Of a DNA stretch of 64,000 nucleotides, positions 54,018 to 63,045 are shown one piece after another. The notes beneath the pieces are model-generated. The model was not told the DNA's origin and ran no database searches. It saw only the letters and a program-made list of their open reading frames with translations. Each line of letters starts with the position of its first letter. Position 1 is the first letter of the stretch. A program made the translations under genes and the position numbers. This DNA comes from Synechococcus sp. BO 8801 (lineage in GTDB: Bacteria > Cyanobacteriota > Cyanobacteriia > PCC-6307 > Cyanobiaceae), in the NCBI RefSeq assembly GCF_002252675.1, contig NZ_NQKY01000005.1, forward strand, positions 106,248 through 170,247, given 5' to 3'.

Positions 54018-54671
54018 ATGACCCTTCCCCCCGCCGGTGATCCCGGCCTGGCCGCCTTCGGCTCCAGCCTCACGGCCATCACCCTGGCCGAGCTGGGCGA
54101 CAAGACCTTCTTCATGGCCCTGATCCTGGCGGCGCGCCATCGCCCCCGCTGGGTGTTCGTGGGGGCCTTCGCCGCCCTCACCCTGGTCACCCTTCTGTCC
54201 CTGGGGATGGGGTACGGCCTCAGGGAGTGGCTCCCCCAGGCCATCGTTCCCTGGCTGGCAGCGGCCCTGTTCCTCGGCTTCGGCATCAAGCTGCTGGTGG
54301 ATGCCGCCGGCCTGCCCGCCGATGCCGCCAAGGAGGAGGCCCAGGAGGCCAGGGAGGCGATCGACGCCGCCGAGAGCGATGGCAGCATCCGTGGCCCGGG
54401 GGCCGTGATCTGGGAAGCCTTCGTGCTCGTGTTCCTGGCCGAACTCGGGGATCGCACCCAGTTCGCCACCATCTTTCTGGCGGCGGCGCCGGCCTTCACC
54501 TTCGCCGGCCTGCTGGCCGGCACGCTGCTGGGCCATGCCCTGGTGACCTGGCTGGCGGTGGGCGCGGGCCAGTGGATCGGCGGCAGGATCAGCGAGAGGG
54601 TGCTCTACCGCCTCAGTGGTGGCCTGTTCCTGGCCTTCGGCCTGCTGTCGCTCTGGCAGGCCATCGGCTGA
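54018..54671 (+). CDS. GDT1/TMEM165 (UPF0016) family cation transporter
   Basis: A 217-residue membrane protein with two homologous halves, each carrying the signature E-x-G-D-K/R-T (ELGDKT in helix 1 and ELGDRT in the second half) and three helices. The cyanobacterial member Mnx exports manganese from the cytoplasm toward the thylakoid lumen; the same role is likely here. ATG 54018 is preferred to a TTG at 53982. Confidence 0.9.
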   Translation: MTLPPAGDPGLAAFGSSLTAITLAELGDKTFFMALILAARHRPRWVFVGAFAALTLVTLLSLGMGYGLREWLPQAIVPWLAAALFLGFGIKLLVDAAGLPADAAKEEAQEAREAIDAAESDGSIRGPGAVIWEAFVLVFLAELGDRTQFATIFLAAAPAFTFAGLLAGTLLGHALVTWLAVGAGQWIGGRISERVLYRLSGGLFLAFGLLSLWQAIG

Positions 54672-54677
54672 CGCCCT

Positions 54678-55013
54678 TCAGCGGGAAGCGGGTTGCTGCA
54701 GATCCCAGCGGAACAGCCCCCGCAAGGTGGGCTGCTGGAACGGGCCTTCCTCCATCGTCGGGGCGAAATCCACCCGTTCGTTGACGGGAACCGTCAGGGG
54801 GCGCGCCGGTGGGCCGACGGCCGGCAGCGTTCTGGACCCAGCCGCTGGCGCCGGGCCGCTGGGATCGGCGTAGCGGGTGCGGATGCCGGGACTGCCCAGG
54901 ATCTCGGCGCCGGAGCGGGCCGGCGGCAGGGGCGGTGGCGGGCCCGGTGGGACCTGGGCCAGGGCCCCCGGCAGGACGATCAGCCCTGCCACCAGCCAGG
55001 TGTGGCTCGCCAT
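54678..55013 (-). CDS. secreted proline-rich hypothetical protein
   Basis: A 111-residue protein with a signal peptide (residues 1-19, ending ALAQ) followed by a proline-rich low-complexity region (QVPPGPPPPLPPARSG). The rest has RVDFAPTMEEGPFQQPTLRGLFRWDL. No family recognised. It converges on the GDT1 gene, six bases between stops. Confidence 0.55.
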   Translation of the reverse strand: MASHTWLVAGLIVLPGALAQVPPGPPPPLPPARSGAEILGSPGIRTRYADPSGPAPAAGSRTLPAVGPPARPLTVPVNERVDFAPTMEEGPFQQPTLRGLFRWDLQQPASR

Positions 55014-55074
55014 GGCCTCCCGTGCGCTGTGCTGCGCCGATGGTAAGGGCGGTGGCGGCGCCCATCCCCTGGCA

Positions 55075-55146
55075 AGCCGGCTAACGGATTTGAACCGATG
55101 GCCTTCGCTTTACAAAAGCGCTGCTCTACCACTGAGCTAAGCCGGC
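55075..55146 (-). tRNA. tRNA-Thr (anticodon TGT)
   Basis: A 72-base cloverleaf on the minus strand: acceptor GCCGGCT/AGCCGGC, D arm GCTC/GAGC, anticodon loop TTTGTAA with a stem whose outer pair is mismatched (G-A), and T loop TTCAAAT. Anticodon TGT reads threonine ACA and, by wobble, other ACN codons. Confidence 0.95.
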
Positions 55147-55169
55147 GAGGGCCCTTGGCCCAGCCCAGC

Positions 55170-55391
55170 CTATCCCTGGGCCAGGGCCCAGAGCAGCAGC
55201 TGGGTGCGGCTGCGGCAGCCGGTCTTGGCCAGCAGATGGGAGACGTGGCACTCCACCGTGCGCGGGCTCAGCACCAGCTGGGCGGCGATGTGGCGGTTGC
55301 TGTCGCCCTGGCGCAGCAGATCGAGGACCCGTTGCTCCGCTGGGGTGATCGCCACCGGGAACGCTTCGGCCACGGCCTGCCATCGCTGCAC
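55170..55391 (-). CDS. orphan LuxR-type helix-turn-helix protein
   Basis: About 73 residues holding a complete GerE/LuxR DNA-binding domain (ITPAEQRVLDLLRQGDSNRHIAAQLVLSPRTVECHVSHLLAKTGCRSRTQLLLWAL) with no receiver domain. GTG 55391 avoids overlap with minE; a longer frame back to 55517 would overlap minE by 83 bp. It lies 43 bp after the minE stop on the same strand. Target genes are unknown. Confidence 0.7.
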   Translation of the reverse strand: MQRWQAVAEAFPVAITPAEQRVLDLLRQGDSNRHIAAQLVLSPRTVECHVSHLLAKTGCRSRTQLLLWALAQG

Positions 55392-55434
55392 TGCCTGCAG
55401 GATTCCCGCCGGCCGTCTCCCGGGCGGCGGCGTC

Positions 55435-55830
55435 TCAGTCGGGATCGGCGGGGGAGGGATCTTCGGTCGGTTCGCTGGCCAGGGGAACGGCCAGCTCCTG
55501 CGGAGCGGCTTCGGCATCGGGCGCCTGGGCCATGCCCACGGCGGCGGCCGCCGCCACCAGGGCCGGCAGGGGACGGGCCCGCTTGATCGGCAGGTTGGCC
55601 ACCAGGGCGGTGACGCGGTCCTCGGTCTCCAGGCTCACGTCGCCCTCCTCGATGTCGATCTCCACGTAGCGCTGCACCACCTCGAGGATTTCGCGCCGCA
55701 TCTGCTCGAGCAGTTCGGGATTGAGGTCGCTGCGGTCGTGGGCCAGCACCAGCTGCAGCCGCTCCTTGGCCATGGTGCCGCTGGGTTTCTGGCGCCCCAG
55801 CAACCGTTGGATGAAATCGAACAGCGTCAT
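55435..55830 (-). CDS. minE: cell division topological specificity factor MinE
   Basis: A 131-residue MinE. The core is present at residues 1-85 ([12 protein letters not shown] membrane-targeting end, [46 protein letters not shown]). A further 45-residue Ala/Pro/Glu-rich tail is longer than in most MinE proteins (80-100 residues). MinE drives MinD off the membrane and sets the division site. It follows minD by five bases. Confidence 0.93.
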   Translation of the reverse strand: MTLFDFIQRLLGRQKPSGTMAKERLQLVLAHDRSDLNPELLEQMRREILEVVQRYVEIDIEEGDVSLETEDRVTALVANLPIKRARPLPALVAAAAAVGMAQAPDAEAAPQELAVPLASEPTEDPSPADPD

Positions 55831-55835
55831 GGTGC

Positions 55836-56669
55836 TCAGAAGAGACCGGTGGTTTTGCGGATCTTGTTCATCAGCCGGGCGCGCAGGCCCCTGCGGGCCT
55901 TGGAGGGATCCTCCAGGGGGATGTCCTCGCCCCGCAGGCGCCGGGCGATGTTCTGGTAGGCCTTCGCGGCGGGGGATCCGTTGCCGTTGAGGGTGAGCGG
56001 TTCCCCCCGGTTGGTGGACACGATCACCTGCTCGTCCTCCACCACCAGGCCCACCAGGGGCAGGGCCAGGATGTCGGTGACGTCATCGACGCCCAGCATT
56101 TCCTGGCTGGCCATCATCTTGGGCCGCACCCGGTTCAGCACCAGTTGCACCGGCGTCACGCCCCGGGTGTTGAGCAGGCCGATCACCCGGTCGGCATCCC
56201 GCACGGCCGACACTTCCGGCGTGGTGATCACGATCGCCTCGCGGGCCGCGGCGGCGGCGTTCTTGAAGCCGTCCTCGATCCCGGCCGGGCAGTCGATCAG
56301 AACGAAATCAGCCCGCTCCGCCACCATCGCCACGATGCGCTGCATGTCCTCGGGGGTGAGCCACTCGAGCATCCGGGGATTGCCGGCGGGCAGGAGGGAG
56401 AGATTCGGTTCCTGCTTGTGCTTCACCAGGGCCTGCTCCAGCCGGCAGGTTTCGGCCAGCACCTCCTGGGCGGTGTAGACGATCCGGTTCTCCAGGCCGA
56501 GCAGCAGATCGAGATTGCGCAGGCCGAAATCGGCATCGAGAACGACGGTGCGCTCCCCCAGCCGGGCCAGGGCGATCCCCAGGTTGGCGGTGAGGGTCGT
56601 CTTGCCGACGCCCCCCTTGCCGGAGCAGATGAGGATGATGCGAGGGGAGGCTGACGTCACGGCGTCCAC
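55836..56669 (-). CDS. minD: septum site-determining ATPase MinD
   Basis: A 277-residue deviant Walker A ATPase ([16 protein letters not shown]) with [41 protein letters not shown] and a C-terminal amphipathic tail ([15 protein letters not shown]) for membrane binding. GTG 56669 is the start; a further GTG three codons later is possible. minC is not directly upstream: three plus-strand genes intervene. Confidence 0.95.
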   Translation of the reverse strand: MDAVTSASPRIILICSGKGGVGKTTLTANLGIALARLGERTVVLDADFGLRNLDLLLGLENRIVYTAQEVLAETCRLEQALVKHKQEPNLSLLPAGNPRMLEWLTPEDMQRIVAMVAERADFVLIDCPAGIEDGFKNAAAAAREAIVITTPEVSAVRDADRVIGLLNTRGVTPVQLVLNRVRPKMMASQEMLGVDDVTDILALPLVGLVVEDEQVIVSTNRGEPLTLNGNGSPAAKAYQNIARRLRGEDIPLEDPSKARRGLRARLMNKIRKTTGLF

Positions 56670-56759
56670 GGGCGTCGGCGCAGGCTAATCCCACCGGGCG
56701 GAACGGCTGTGCCAAGGCCTGGAACTGCCGCTAGAAAGGCCCATCCCCTCCACGCTGCG

Positions 56760-57758
56760 ATGACCACTGCCCCCCACCGGCCCCAGAGGCTGCTGGTGAT
56801 GCCCGACGACGGTGTGGACGCGGTGGTCGCGCTGATCGAGACCGCCAGCGAGCAGCTGCTGCTCAAGCAGTTCAAGCTGCAGTCGGAGGCGGTGGAGGAG
56901 GCCCTGCGGCGGGCCCGGGAGCGGGGGGTGGAGGTGCGGGTCATGCTCAACCCCCACACCTCCGGCGGCGACCGCTGGAACGACGAGGCCTTCGCCCGCC
57001 TCCAGGGCTGGGGCATCGACACCGCCTGGACCAGCGAGGCCTTCCCGGTGACCCACGAGAAATCGATGGTGGTCGACCGGCACACCGCCCTGGTGGCCAC
57101 CTTCAACCTGGCCGACAAGTACTTCACCGAGACCCGCGACTACGGGGTGCTCACCTACAACCCGGCCGTGGTGGCCCAGGTGACCGCCGGTTTCGAGGCC
57201 GACTGGCAGCGCGTCTTCTTCCAGCCCGACCTGGGGGTGGGCCTGGTGTGGAGCAGCGCCCACAGCCGCGGTCAGATGGCCCGCATCGTCGATGCCGCCA
57301 CCCGCACCCTCTGGATCCAGCACCCCAAGTTCGTCGATGCGGTGATCCTCGAGCGGATCATCAGTGCCCGGGAGCGGGGGGTGAAGGTGCGGGTGCTGTG
57401 CGGCGGCAAGCACGGCATCAGCGACTGGGACATCTACGACACCTTCTCCTCCCTGCGGGTGATGCAGCGCTTCGGCGTCAAGGTGCGGCGCCAGCAGCGG
57501 CCCAAGCTGCACGCCAAGCTGATCCTGGTGGATGGGGCCTTCGCCCAGACGGGCTCGATGAACATCGACCGCAGTGCCTTCGATCTGCGCCGCGAACTGG
57601 GCATCGAGAGCGATGCCCCCGAGGTGGTGGCGCGGCTGCGCGAGATGTTCGAGACCGACTGGGAGAACGCCGACAAGTACAACGCCCCCGATCCCCTCGA
57701 CCCCAAGTATCACGAGGAAGGGGAACTGCCTCCGGATCCCCATTTCGTCCATGACTGA
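56760..57758 (+). CDS. phospholipase D-like protein with two HKD motifs
   Basis: A 332-residue cytoplasmic-looking protein with two PLD catalytic motifs: THEKSMVVDRHTALVATFN and KLHAKLILVDGAFAQTGSMNIDRS, both with H-x-K-x4-D, so a single complete active site should form. It lacks a signal peptide. The family includes cardiolipin synthases, nucleases and phosphodiesterases; which applies is unknown. Its stop overlaps the start of the chromate-transporter gene by eight bases. Confidence 0.82.
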   Translation: MTTAPHRPQRLLVMPDDGVDAVVALIETASEQLLLKQFKLQSEAVEEALRRARERGVEVRVMLNPHTSGGDRWNDEAFARLQGWGIDTAWTSEAFPVTHEKSMVVDRHTALVATFNLADKYFTETRDYGVLTYNPAVVAQVTAGFEADWQRVFFQPDLGVGLVWSSAHSRGQMARIVDAATRTLWIQHPKFVDAVILERIISARERGVKVRVLCGGKHGISDWDIYDTFSSLRVMQRFGVKVRRQQRPKLHAKLILVDGAFAQTGSMNIDRSAFDLRRELGIESDAPEVVARLREMFETDWENADKYNAPDPLDPKYHEEGELPPDPHFVHD

Positions 57759-58347
57759 GTCCCCCGCCCCCGCCCCGACGGACGCTCCGCCCGGGCTGGG
57801 GCAGCTGTTCACGGGCATGTTGATGGTGGCCCTGTCCGCCTTCGGCGGCGGCCTCTCGGCCTGGAGCCAGCGGATCATCGTCGAGCAGCGCCGCTGGATG
57901 AGCAACGAGGAGTTCCTCACCGGACTCACCGTGGCGCGGCTCTTCCCCGGCCCCAACCAGATCAACATGGCCGTCTACGTCGGCACCTTCTTCCGCGGCC
58001 TGCCCGGGGCCCTGGCGGCCCTGGCGGGGATGCTGCTGGTGCCCTTCACCCTGCTGATGGCGATCGGGCTGCTCTATTTCCAGTTCCACAGCCTGCCCGC
58101 CCTTGATCGGGTGCTGGCGGGGGTGGTGGCGGCGGCGGCGGGGATGGCCCTGTCGATGGGCTTCAAGATCCTCGATGAGTACTGGAAGGATCCGATGGCC
58201 CTGCTGCTGGCGGCGGTCACCTTCGTGCTGATGACGTTCTTCCATGTGCGGCTGGTGCCGCTGGTGCTGGTGGCCGGCCCCCTGGCGATGGCCTGGTACT
58301 GGCCGCGGCGGTCCCAGCCCGGGTCCCCGGCCGGAGAGCCCCGCTGA
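57751..58347 (+). CDS. chrA: chromate transporter, half-size subunit 1
   Basis: A 198-residue CHR-domain membrane protein with FTGMLMVALSAFGGGLSAWSQ, RRWMSNEEFLTGLTVARLFPGPNQINMAVYVG, the CHR family core. It is one of two short-chain CHR subunits expected to form a heterodimer that moves chromate or a related anion. Its ATG overlaps the PLD-like stop and its TGA overlaps the next ATG. Confidence 0.88.
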   Translation: MTESPAPAPTDAPPGLGQLFTGMLMVALSAFGGGLSAWSQRIIVEQRRWMSNEEFLTGLTVARLFPGPNQINMAVYVGTFFRGLPGALAALAGMLLVPFTLLMAIGLLYFQFHSLPALDRVLAGVVAAAAGMALSMGFKILDEYWKDPMALLLAAVTFVLMTFFHVRLVPLVLVAGPLAMAWYWPRRSQPGSPAGEPR

Positions 58348-58961
58348 TGGCGCCCCTGCTGCTGGCGGCCGCCGCCGAGGCGGCCAGCTGCGCCCCCATG
58401 CGCCTCAACGATCTCGGCCACCTGCTGCAGGTGATGGGCACCTTTCTTGGCCTGTCGCTGTTCTCCCTGGGGGGCGGCAACACCCTGCTGGCCGAGTACC
58501 ACCACCTCAGCGTCGTCCAGTACTGCTGGCTGCGGCCCGCCCAGTTCGCCGACATCTACGCCCTGGCCGAGGCGGCCCCCGGCCCCAGCTCCATGATCGT
58601 GGGGCTGCTCGGCATGGGGGCCGGCTGGCCCGAGGGGCCCGGCTGGGCCCTGCTGAGCGCCTACGGCGCCGAGATCGCCATCCTGCTGCCCTCCACCCTG
58701 CTGATGGTGGTGGCCTGCCTCAGCTGGAACCGGCTGCGGGAGTCCCCCTGGCGGGTGGCCTTCGAGCGGGGCCTGGGCCCGATCACCCTCGGCATCCTGT
58801 TCGCCGTGGGGGTCAAGATCCTCCAGACCGCCGACACCAACGCCCCCGGGGTGGTGGTGTCCCTGCTGGTGTGCGTGCTGATGCTGCGCACCCGGATCTC
58901 GCCGCTGTGGTTCATGGCGGTGGCCGGCGGGCTCGGGGCCTTCGGCCTGATCAACCGCTGA
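58347..58961 (+). CDS. chrA: chromate transporter, half-size subunit 2
   Basis: A 204-residue CHR-domain membrane protein with TFLGLSLFSLGGGNTLLAEYHHL and FADIYALAEAAPGPSSMIVGLLG, paralogous to subunit 1. Short CHR proteins usually occur as such adjacent pairs with opposite membrane topology. The last codons run into an 11 bp tandem repeat that extends to the minC stop. Confidence 0.88.
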   Translation: MAPLLLAAAAEAASCAPMRLNDLGHLLQVMGTFLGLSLFSLGGGNTLLAEYHHLSVVQYCWLRPAQFADIYALAEAAPGPSSMIVGLLGMGAGWPEGPGWALLSAYGAEIAILLPSTLLMVVACLSWNRLRESPWRVAFERGLGPITLGILFAVGVKILQTADTNAPGVVVSLLVCVLMLRTRISPLWFMAVAGGLGAFGLINR

Positions 58962-58998
58962 TCAACCGCTGATCAACCGCTGATCTCCGCTCAACCGC
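58948..58998. repeat. tandem repeat TGATCAACCGC
   Basis: Three perfect 11 bp units (58948, 58959, 58970) and a broken fourth. The first unit encodes the last residues of the second chromate transporter and the array reaches the minC stop codon, so it sits exactly at the boundary of the inserted cassette. Confidence 0.9.
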
Positions 58999-59668
58999 TG
59001 AAGTCCGGTGCGGCCGGATCGATGCGGATCTCCCCCTCCACCAGCGTGGCCTGCTCGGCCAGCCCTGGTGGCGGCAGACCCTCGGGGCCCCTTGCCACCA
59101 CATCGGCGATGCGCAGCTGCAGGGGTCGCAGCTGCAGGGCCACGATGCGCGCCTCCCGGTTTCCGCTGACGCCGGCATGGGCGACGCCCCGCAGCCGCCC
59201 CCACACCAGGACATTGCCGGCGGCGCTGATCCGGGCGCCGGGGTTCACATCCCCCAGCAGCAGCACCGAACCTTCCCCCTGCAGATGGTCGCCGGCGCGC
59301 AGGGTGCCGCGATGCACGAGCAGGTCGGGTGCCGCTGCCCCCGGGGCCGCGGCGGATGGCGCCGACCGCGGCGGGCCCGGATCGGTGTCGAGGCCGAGGG
59401 CGGCAGCGGCCACAAGGGTTTCCGGCCGGCGGCTGGCGACGCGCACCAGTTTCAGCTGCACCGATCCCAGCAGCTCCTGCAGCTGGCGCAGGTCCGGCAG
59501 CCGCAGCAGCCAGCGGCCCGCCTCCAGCACCACGGCGCCCGCCGGTGGCTGCCGACTGCCGAGGGCATAGCGCACCTCCTCGAGGGCACTGGCGGATCCC
59601 TCCTCGGCCGGCAGCCGCAGCAGGTGGGGCTGCTGGCCATCGATCGCCTGGATCAGTGCGGCTGCCAC
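58991..59668 (-). CDS. minC: septum site-determining protein MinC
   Basis: A 225-residue protein. The C-terminal domain is the MinC beta-helix (LLVHRGTLRAGDHLQGEGSVLLLGDVNPGARISAAGNVLVWGRLRGVAHAG) that inhibits FtsZ with MinD; the N-terminal domain is divergent. GTG 59668 is proposed, 25 bp after the HD gene stop. In related genomes minC, minD and minE are adjacent; here they are 2.3 kb apart. Confidence 0.88.
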   Translation of the reverse strand: MAAALIQAIDGQQPHLLRLPAEEGSASALEEVRYALGSRQPPAGAVVLEAGRWLLRLPDLRQLQELLGSVQLKLVRVASRRPETLVAAAALGLDTDPGPPRSAPSAAAPGAAAPDLLVHRGTLRAGDHLQGEGSVLLLGDVNPGARISAAGNVLVWGRLRGVAHAGVSGNREARIVALQLRPLQLRIADVVARGPEGLPPPGLAEQATLVEGEIRIDPAAPDFSG

Positions 59669-59693
59669 GACGATGCCCTGCGGTGCAGCGAAC

Positions 59694-60968
59694 CTAGAGG
59701 TCCCGCCGGCCGGCGTCGTCCCGCCGCCGCACCGCCAGGGTCTCCCGCAGCGCATCGCTGACCCGGGCCGGATGGATCAGCCAGGCCATGTCGACCGTCT
59801 GGCAGAGGCTGGCCACCAGGGGCGAGCGCTGCTCGAGGGCCTGCAGCCGCTGGCCGTCCCAGAGGCGCAGGCCCCCGGAATAGGGGTGATAGCCCCGGCT
59901 CTGGCGCTGCTCCAGGGCGCAGCAGCCGTCCGCCACCAGGCCGGCCCGTTCGCACAGCCCCCGTGCCACCGCCAGCAGTTCGATCTGGCTGGCCGGGGAG
60001 AGGTCGCTGACGTCGGTGGCCTTCGGCAGACGCCGCTCCAGCAGCCGCCCGCAGGGATCGGCCAGCTCCTCGGGCCCCTCCTCCCGCCAGCGCACCAGGT
60101 GGTAGCCGGTGCGGATGTCGTCGTTGGCCAGGTAGCTGTCCAGATCGAGGTGATCCCGGTCCCAGAGCCAGCGGGCCATGGTGGCGTCCGCCCAGACCAG
60201 GCCCGGGCCGAGCCTGCGGGCCACGCTGATCACCCTGTTGAGCAGCCAGTTGCAGACGATGTTGAGCCGGTGGTTGTAGACGCTCCGGTACATCAGATGG
60301 CGCACCACCAGGTAGTGCTCCACCGCCATCAGGCCGCGGGGGTGGAGGGCCAGATCCCCGTCGGGCGCCAGGGTGAGGCTGGCGAGGATCCGCTCCAGAT
60401 CCAGCTGGCCGTAGCGGGTGCCGGTGCTGTAGCTGTCGCGCAGCAGGTAGTCGAGGCGGTCGCAGTCCAGCTGGCTGCTCACCAGCGCCTTGATCGCCCG
60501 GCTCGGGTGGCGGCCGTGCTCCAGCAGATCAGCCACCAGGGCGGCCCGGCCCGGGGCGCCGTCATCGAGCCGGTCCCGCAGGGCGGGATGGTCGCGGATC
60601 AGCCGGCCCGACCAGGTCTCGTGCCGCAGGCCGAACATCTCCTCGCCGGAGTGGCTGAGGGGCCCGTGGCCCACGTCGTGCAGCAGGGCGGCGGCATAGA
60701 GCACGTCCCGGTGCCGGGACAGGGAGGGGTCGAGCCGCTCCAGCTGCTGCAGGGCCAGCCGCGCCACCGCCAGCACCCCGAGGGAATGGGTGAAGCGGCT
60801 GGATTCCGCTCCGTGGAAGGTGAGGAAGGCGGGCCCCAGCTGGCGGATGCGCCGCAGCCGTTGGAAGGGGGCGGTGTCGATCAGGTCGATCACCAGGGCC
60901 TCGGCCGGATCCTGGCGATCCAGGCGGATCGCCCCGTGGAGCGGGTCGTGGTAGGTGCGCTGGCTCAT
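59694..60968 (-). CDS. HD domain-containing phosphohydrolase
   Basis: A 424-residue protein of the dGTPase-like HD family. Metal-binding residues are seen in RFTHSLGVLAVARLAL and LLHDVGHGPLSHSGEEMFG, followed by SSQLDCDRLDYLLRDSYSTG, a family signature. It probably acts on a nucleotide. ATGA overlap with ctpA upstream; minC follows, so ctpA-HD-minC are co-directional. Confidence 0.88.
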   Translation of the reverse strand: MSQRTYHDPLHGAIRLDRQDPAEALVIDLIDTAPFQRLRRIRQLGPAFLTFHGAESSRFTHSLGVLAVARLALQQLERLDPSLSRHRDVLYAAALLHDVGHGPLSHSGEEMFGLRHETWSGRLIRDHPALRDRLDDGAPGRAALVADLLEHGRHPSRAIKALVSSQLDCDRLDYLLRDSYSTGTRYGQLDLERILASLTLAPDGDLALHPRGLMAVEHYLVVRHLMYRSVYNHRLNIVCNWLLNRVISVARRLGPGLVWADATMARWLWDRDHLDLDSYLANDDIRTGYHLVRWREEGPEELADPCGRLLERRLPKATDVSDLSPASQIELLAVARGLCERAGLVADGCCALEQRQSRGYHPYSGGLRLWDGQRLQALEQRSPLVASLCQTVDMAWLIHPARVSDALRETLAVRRRDDAGRRDL

Positions 60969-62263
60969 GGGACCGGGGCCGACAGACCGGCGACCAGCAG
61001 CCCGGCCGCGTCCTGCAGCCAGGCGTCCTGCTCTCCATCGGGCTCCAGCGGCTCCGGCTGGGGCAGGAGCACGTCCGGCTCGATGCCCTGGTTCTGGATG
61101 TCGCGACCGCTGGGGGTGAGGTAGCGGGCCACGGTCACCGCCAGGCCGCTGCCGTCACTCAGGTTGATCAGGGTCTGGATCAGCCCCTTGCCGAAGGTGC
61201 GGCTGCCGGCCAGGCGCGAGCGGCCGCTGTCCTGGAGGGCCCCGGCCAGGATCTCGCTGGCGCTGGCCGTGCCGGCGTTCACCAGGGTGAGCATGGGGCC
61301 GCCATACAGCTGTCCAGGACCCGCCTGCTGCCGGTCGGCGATGCCGCCCCGGTCCTGGGTCTCCACGATCGGGTCCCCGTTGAGCAATCCGTCGGCCACC
61401 GCCAGACCGGCGGCCACCAGGCCCCCGGAGTTGTTACGCAGATCCAGGATCAGCCCCTCGATCGGCCCGCTGCCACCGGGGGCGGTCAGGGCGGCCAGGG
61501 CGGCCCGCACCTGCTGGGGCACCGGCTCGCTGAACTGGGTGATCCGCAGGTAACCGAGGCTGTGGCCCTCGCTGAGCAGGCGGTGGCTGCGTACCGGCTG
61601 CAGATCCACCTCGCGGCGATCGAGCAGCACCTCGCTCTCCTGTCCCGAGGGCGCGCGCAGGGCCACGAGCACGTCGCTGCCGGCCGGTCCCCGCAGCCGG
61701 GCGGCGGTGCCGTCCAGCCCCAGCTCCTCCGCCGATGTGCCGTTCACCCGCAGGATCTCCGTGCCGGAAACGATCCCGGCGTCGGCGGCGGGGGAGGCGT
61801 CGAGGGGGGCGATCACCACGATCCGCTGGTCCCCCGCCCGCCGGCCCAGTTGCAGTCCCACACCGCTCACCCGGCCCTGGGTGCTGGAGCGCAGGGTGGC
61901 GAACTCCTCCGGGCGCAGCATCCGGGTGTAGGGGTCGTCGATGGGGGCCAGCATCGCCTCGATCGCTGCGTAGGCCTCCAGCGAGCTGCTGATCGGCTGC
62001 TCCAGGGTCTTCTGGCGCAGGCGCCGCCACTGCACCGCCTCCAGCCGCTCCGGATCGACGTAGCTCTGGTTCACCAGCCGCCAGGCCTCCACCACCAGCT
62101 GCTGGGCATCGTTGAGCGCCAGCGCCGCTGCGGGCATGCCGAGCGGCAGGCACAGGAGCAGGCAGAGCCCGGTCCCCACCAGGAGCCGGAGCGGCGCCAA
62201 TCGGGTGCGCAGCCCTGTTGCAAAGCATTGAGCCGGCAGGGAGCGGCGGGCCGGGTCTCTCAC
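60965..62263 (-). CDS. ctpA: carboxyl-terminal processing protease
   Basis: About 432 residues: signal sequence (hydrophobic stretch LLVGTGLCLLLCLPLGMPAAALA), a PDZ domain (about residues 120-200) and an S41 protease domain with the Ser in NAGTASASEILAGAL and the Lys in SRTFGKGLIQ. CtpA matures the D1 protein of photosystem II. GTG 62263 is preferred, since GTG 62308 would leave only five bases to divergent petB. Confidence 0.9.
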   Translation of the reverse strand: MRDPARRSLPAQCFATGLRTRLAPLRLLVGTGLCLLLCLPLGMPAAALALNDAQQLVVEAWRLVNQSYVDPERLEAVQWRRLRQKTLEQPISSSLEAYAAIEAMLAPIDDPYTRMLRPEEFATLRSSTQGRVSGVGLQLGRRAGDQRIVVIAPLDASPAADAGIVSGTEILRVNGTSAEELGLDGTAARLRGPAGSDVLVALRAPSGQESEVLLDRREVDLQPVRSHRLLSEGHSLGYLRITQFSEPVPQQVRAALAALTAPGGSGPIEGLILDLRNNSGGLVAAGLAVADGLLNGDPIVETQDRGGIADRQQAGPGQLYGGPMLTLVNAGTASASEILAGALQDSGRSRLAGSRTFGKGLIQTLINLSDGSGLAVTVARYLTPSGRDIQNQGIEPDVLLPQPEPLEPDGEQDAWLQDAAGLLVAGLSAPVP

Positions 62264-62313
62264 GGGGGGGTCAGAACGATCGGTAGACTCTCGCAACCCA
62301 AGCCCCACGCTGC

Positions 62314-62988
62314 ATGGCGAACTCGTCCACCGGCGCCAAGTCGTCCCCGATCTATGACTGGTTCGAGGAGCGCCTGGAGATCCAGGCCATTGCCGACGAT
62401 ATCTCCGCCAAGTACGTCCCCCCCCACGTCAATATCTTCTATTGCCTGGGCGGCATCACCCTGGTCTGCTTCCTGATCCAGTTCGCGACCGGGTTCGCGA
62501 TGACCTTCTACTACAAGCCCACGGTGGTGGAGGCCTACAGCTCGGTCCAGTACCTGATGACCGACGTCAGCTTCGGCTGGCTGATCCGCTCGGTCCATCG
62601 CTGGAGCGCCAGCATGATGGTGCTGATGCTGATCCTGCACGTCTTCCGGGTGTACCTCACCGGCGGCTTCAAGCGTCCCCGTGAGCTCACCTGGGTCACC
62701 GGCGTCACCATGGCCGTGATCACCGTGTCGTTCGGCGTCACCGGCTACTCCCTCCCCTGGGACCAGGTCGGTTACTGGGCCGTGAAGATCGTCAGCGGCG
62801 TCCCCGCCGCCGTCCCGGTGGTCGGCGACTTCATGGTCGAGCTGCTCCGCGGTGGTGAGAGCGTCGGCCAGTCCACCCTGACCCGCTTCTACAGCCTCCA
62901 CACCTTCGTGCTGCCCTGGCTGCTGGCGGTGTTCATGCTGATCCACTTCCTGATGATCCGTAAGCAGGGCATCTCCGGCCCGCTCTGA
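62314..62988 (+). CDS. petB: cytochrome b6
   Basis: A 224-residue b6f subunit with four helices and paired haem histidines ([45 protein letters not shown]), plus the cysteine for haem cn in IFYCLGG. It carries electrons from plastoquinol. petD follows 57 bp later. Assembly of haem cn needs CCB factors such as the CCB1-like protein at 21245. Confidence 0.98.
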   Translation: MANSSTGAKSSPIYDWFEERLEIQAIADDISAKYVPPHVNIFYCLGGITLVCFLIQFATGFAMTFYYKPTVVEAYSSVQYLMTDVSFGWLIRSVHRWSASMMVLMLILHVFRVYLTGGFKRPRELTWVTGVTMAVITVSFGVTGYSLPWDQVGYWAVKIVSGVPAAVPVVGDFMVELLRGGESVGQSTLTRFYSLHTFVLPWLLAVFMLIHFLMIRKQGISGPL

Positions 62989-63045
62989 ACCCCGTTCTTC
63001 CCCTTAGCCTTCCCCCACCGGTCACCAGCGCTCCGAGCTCCCACC

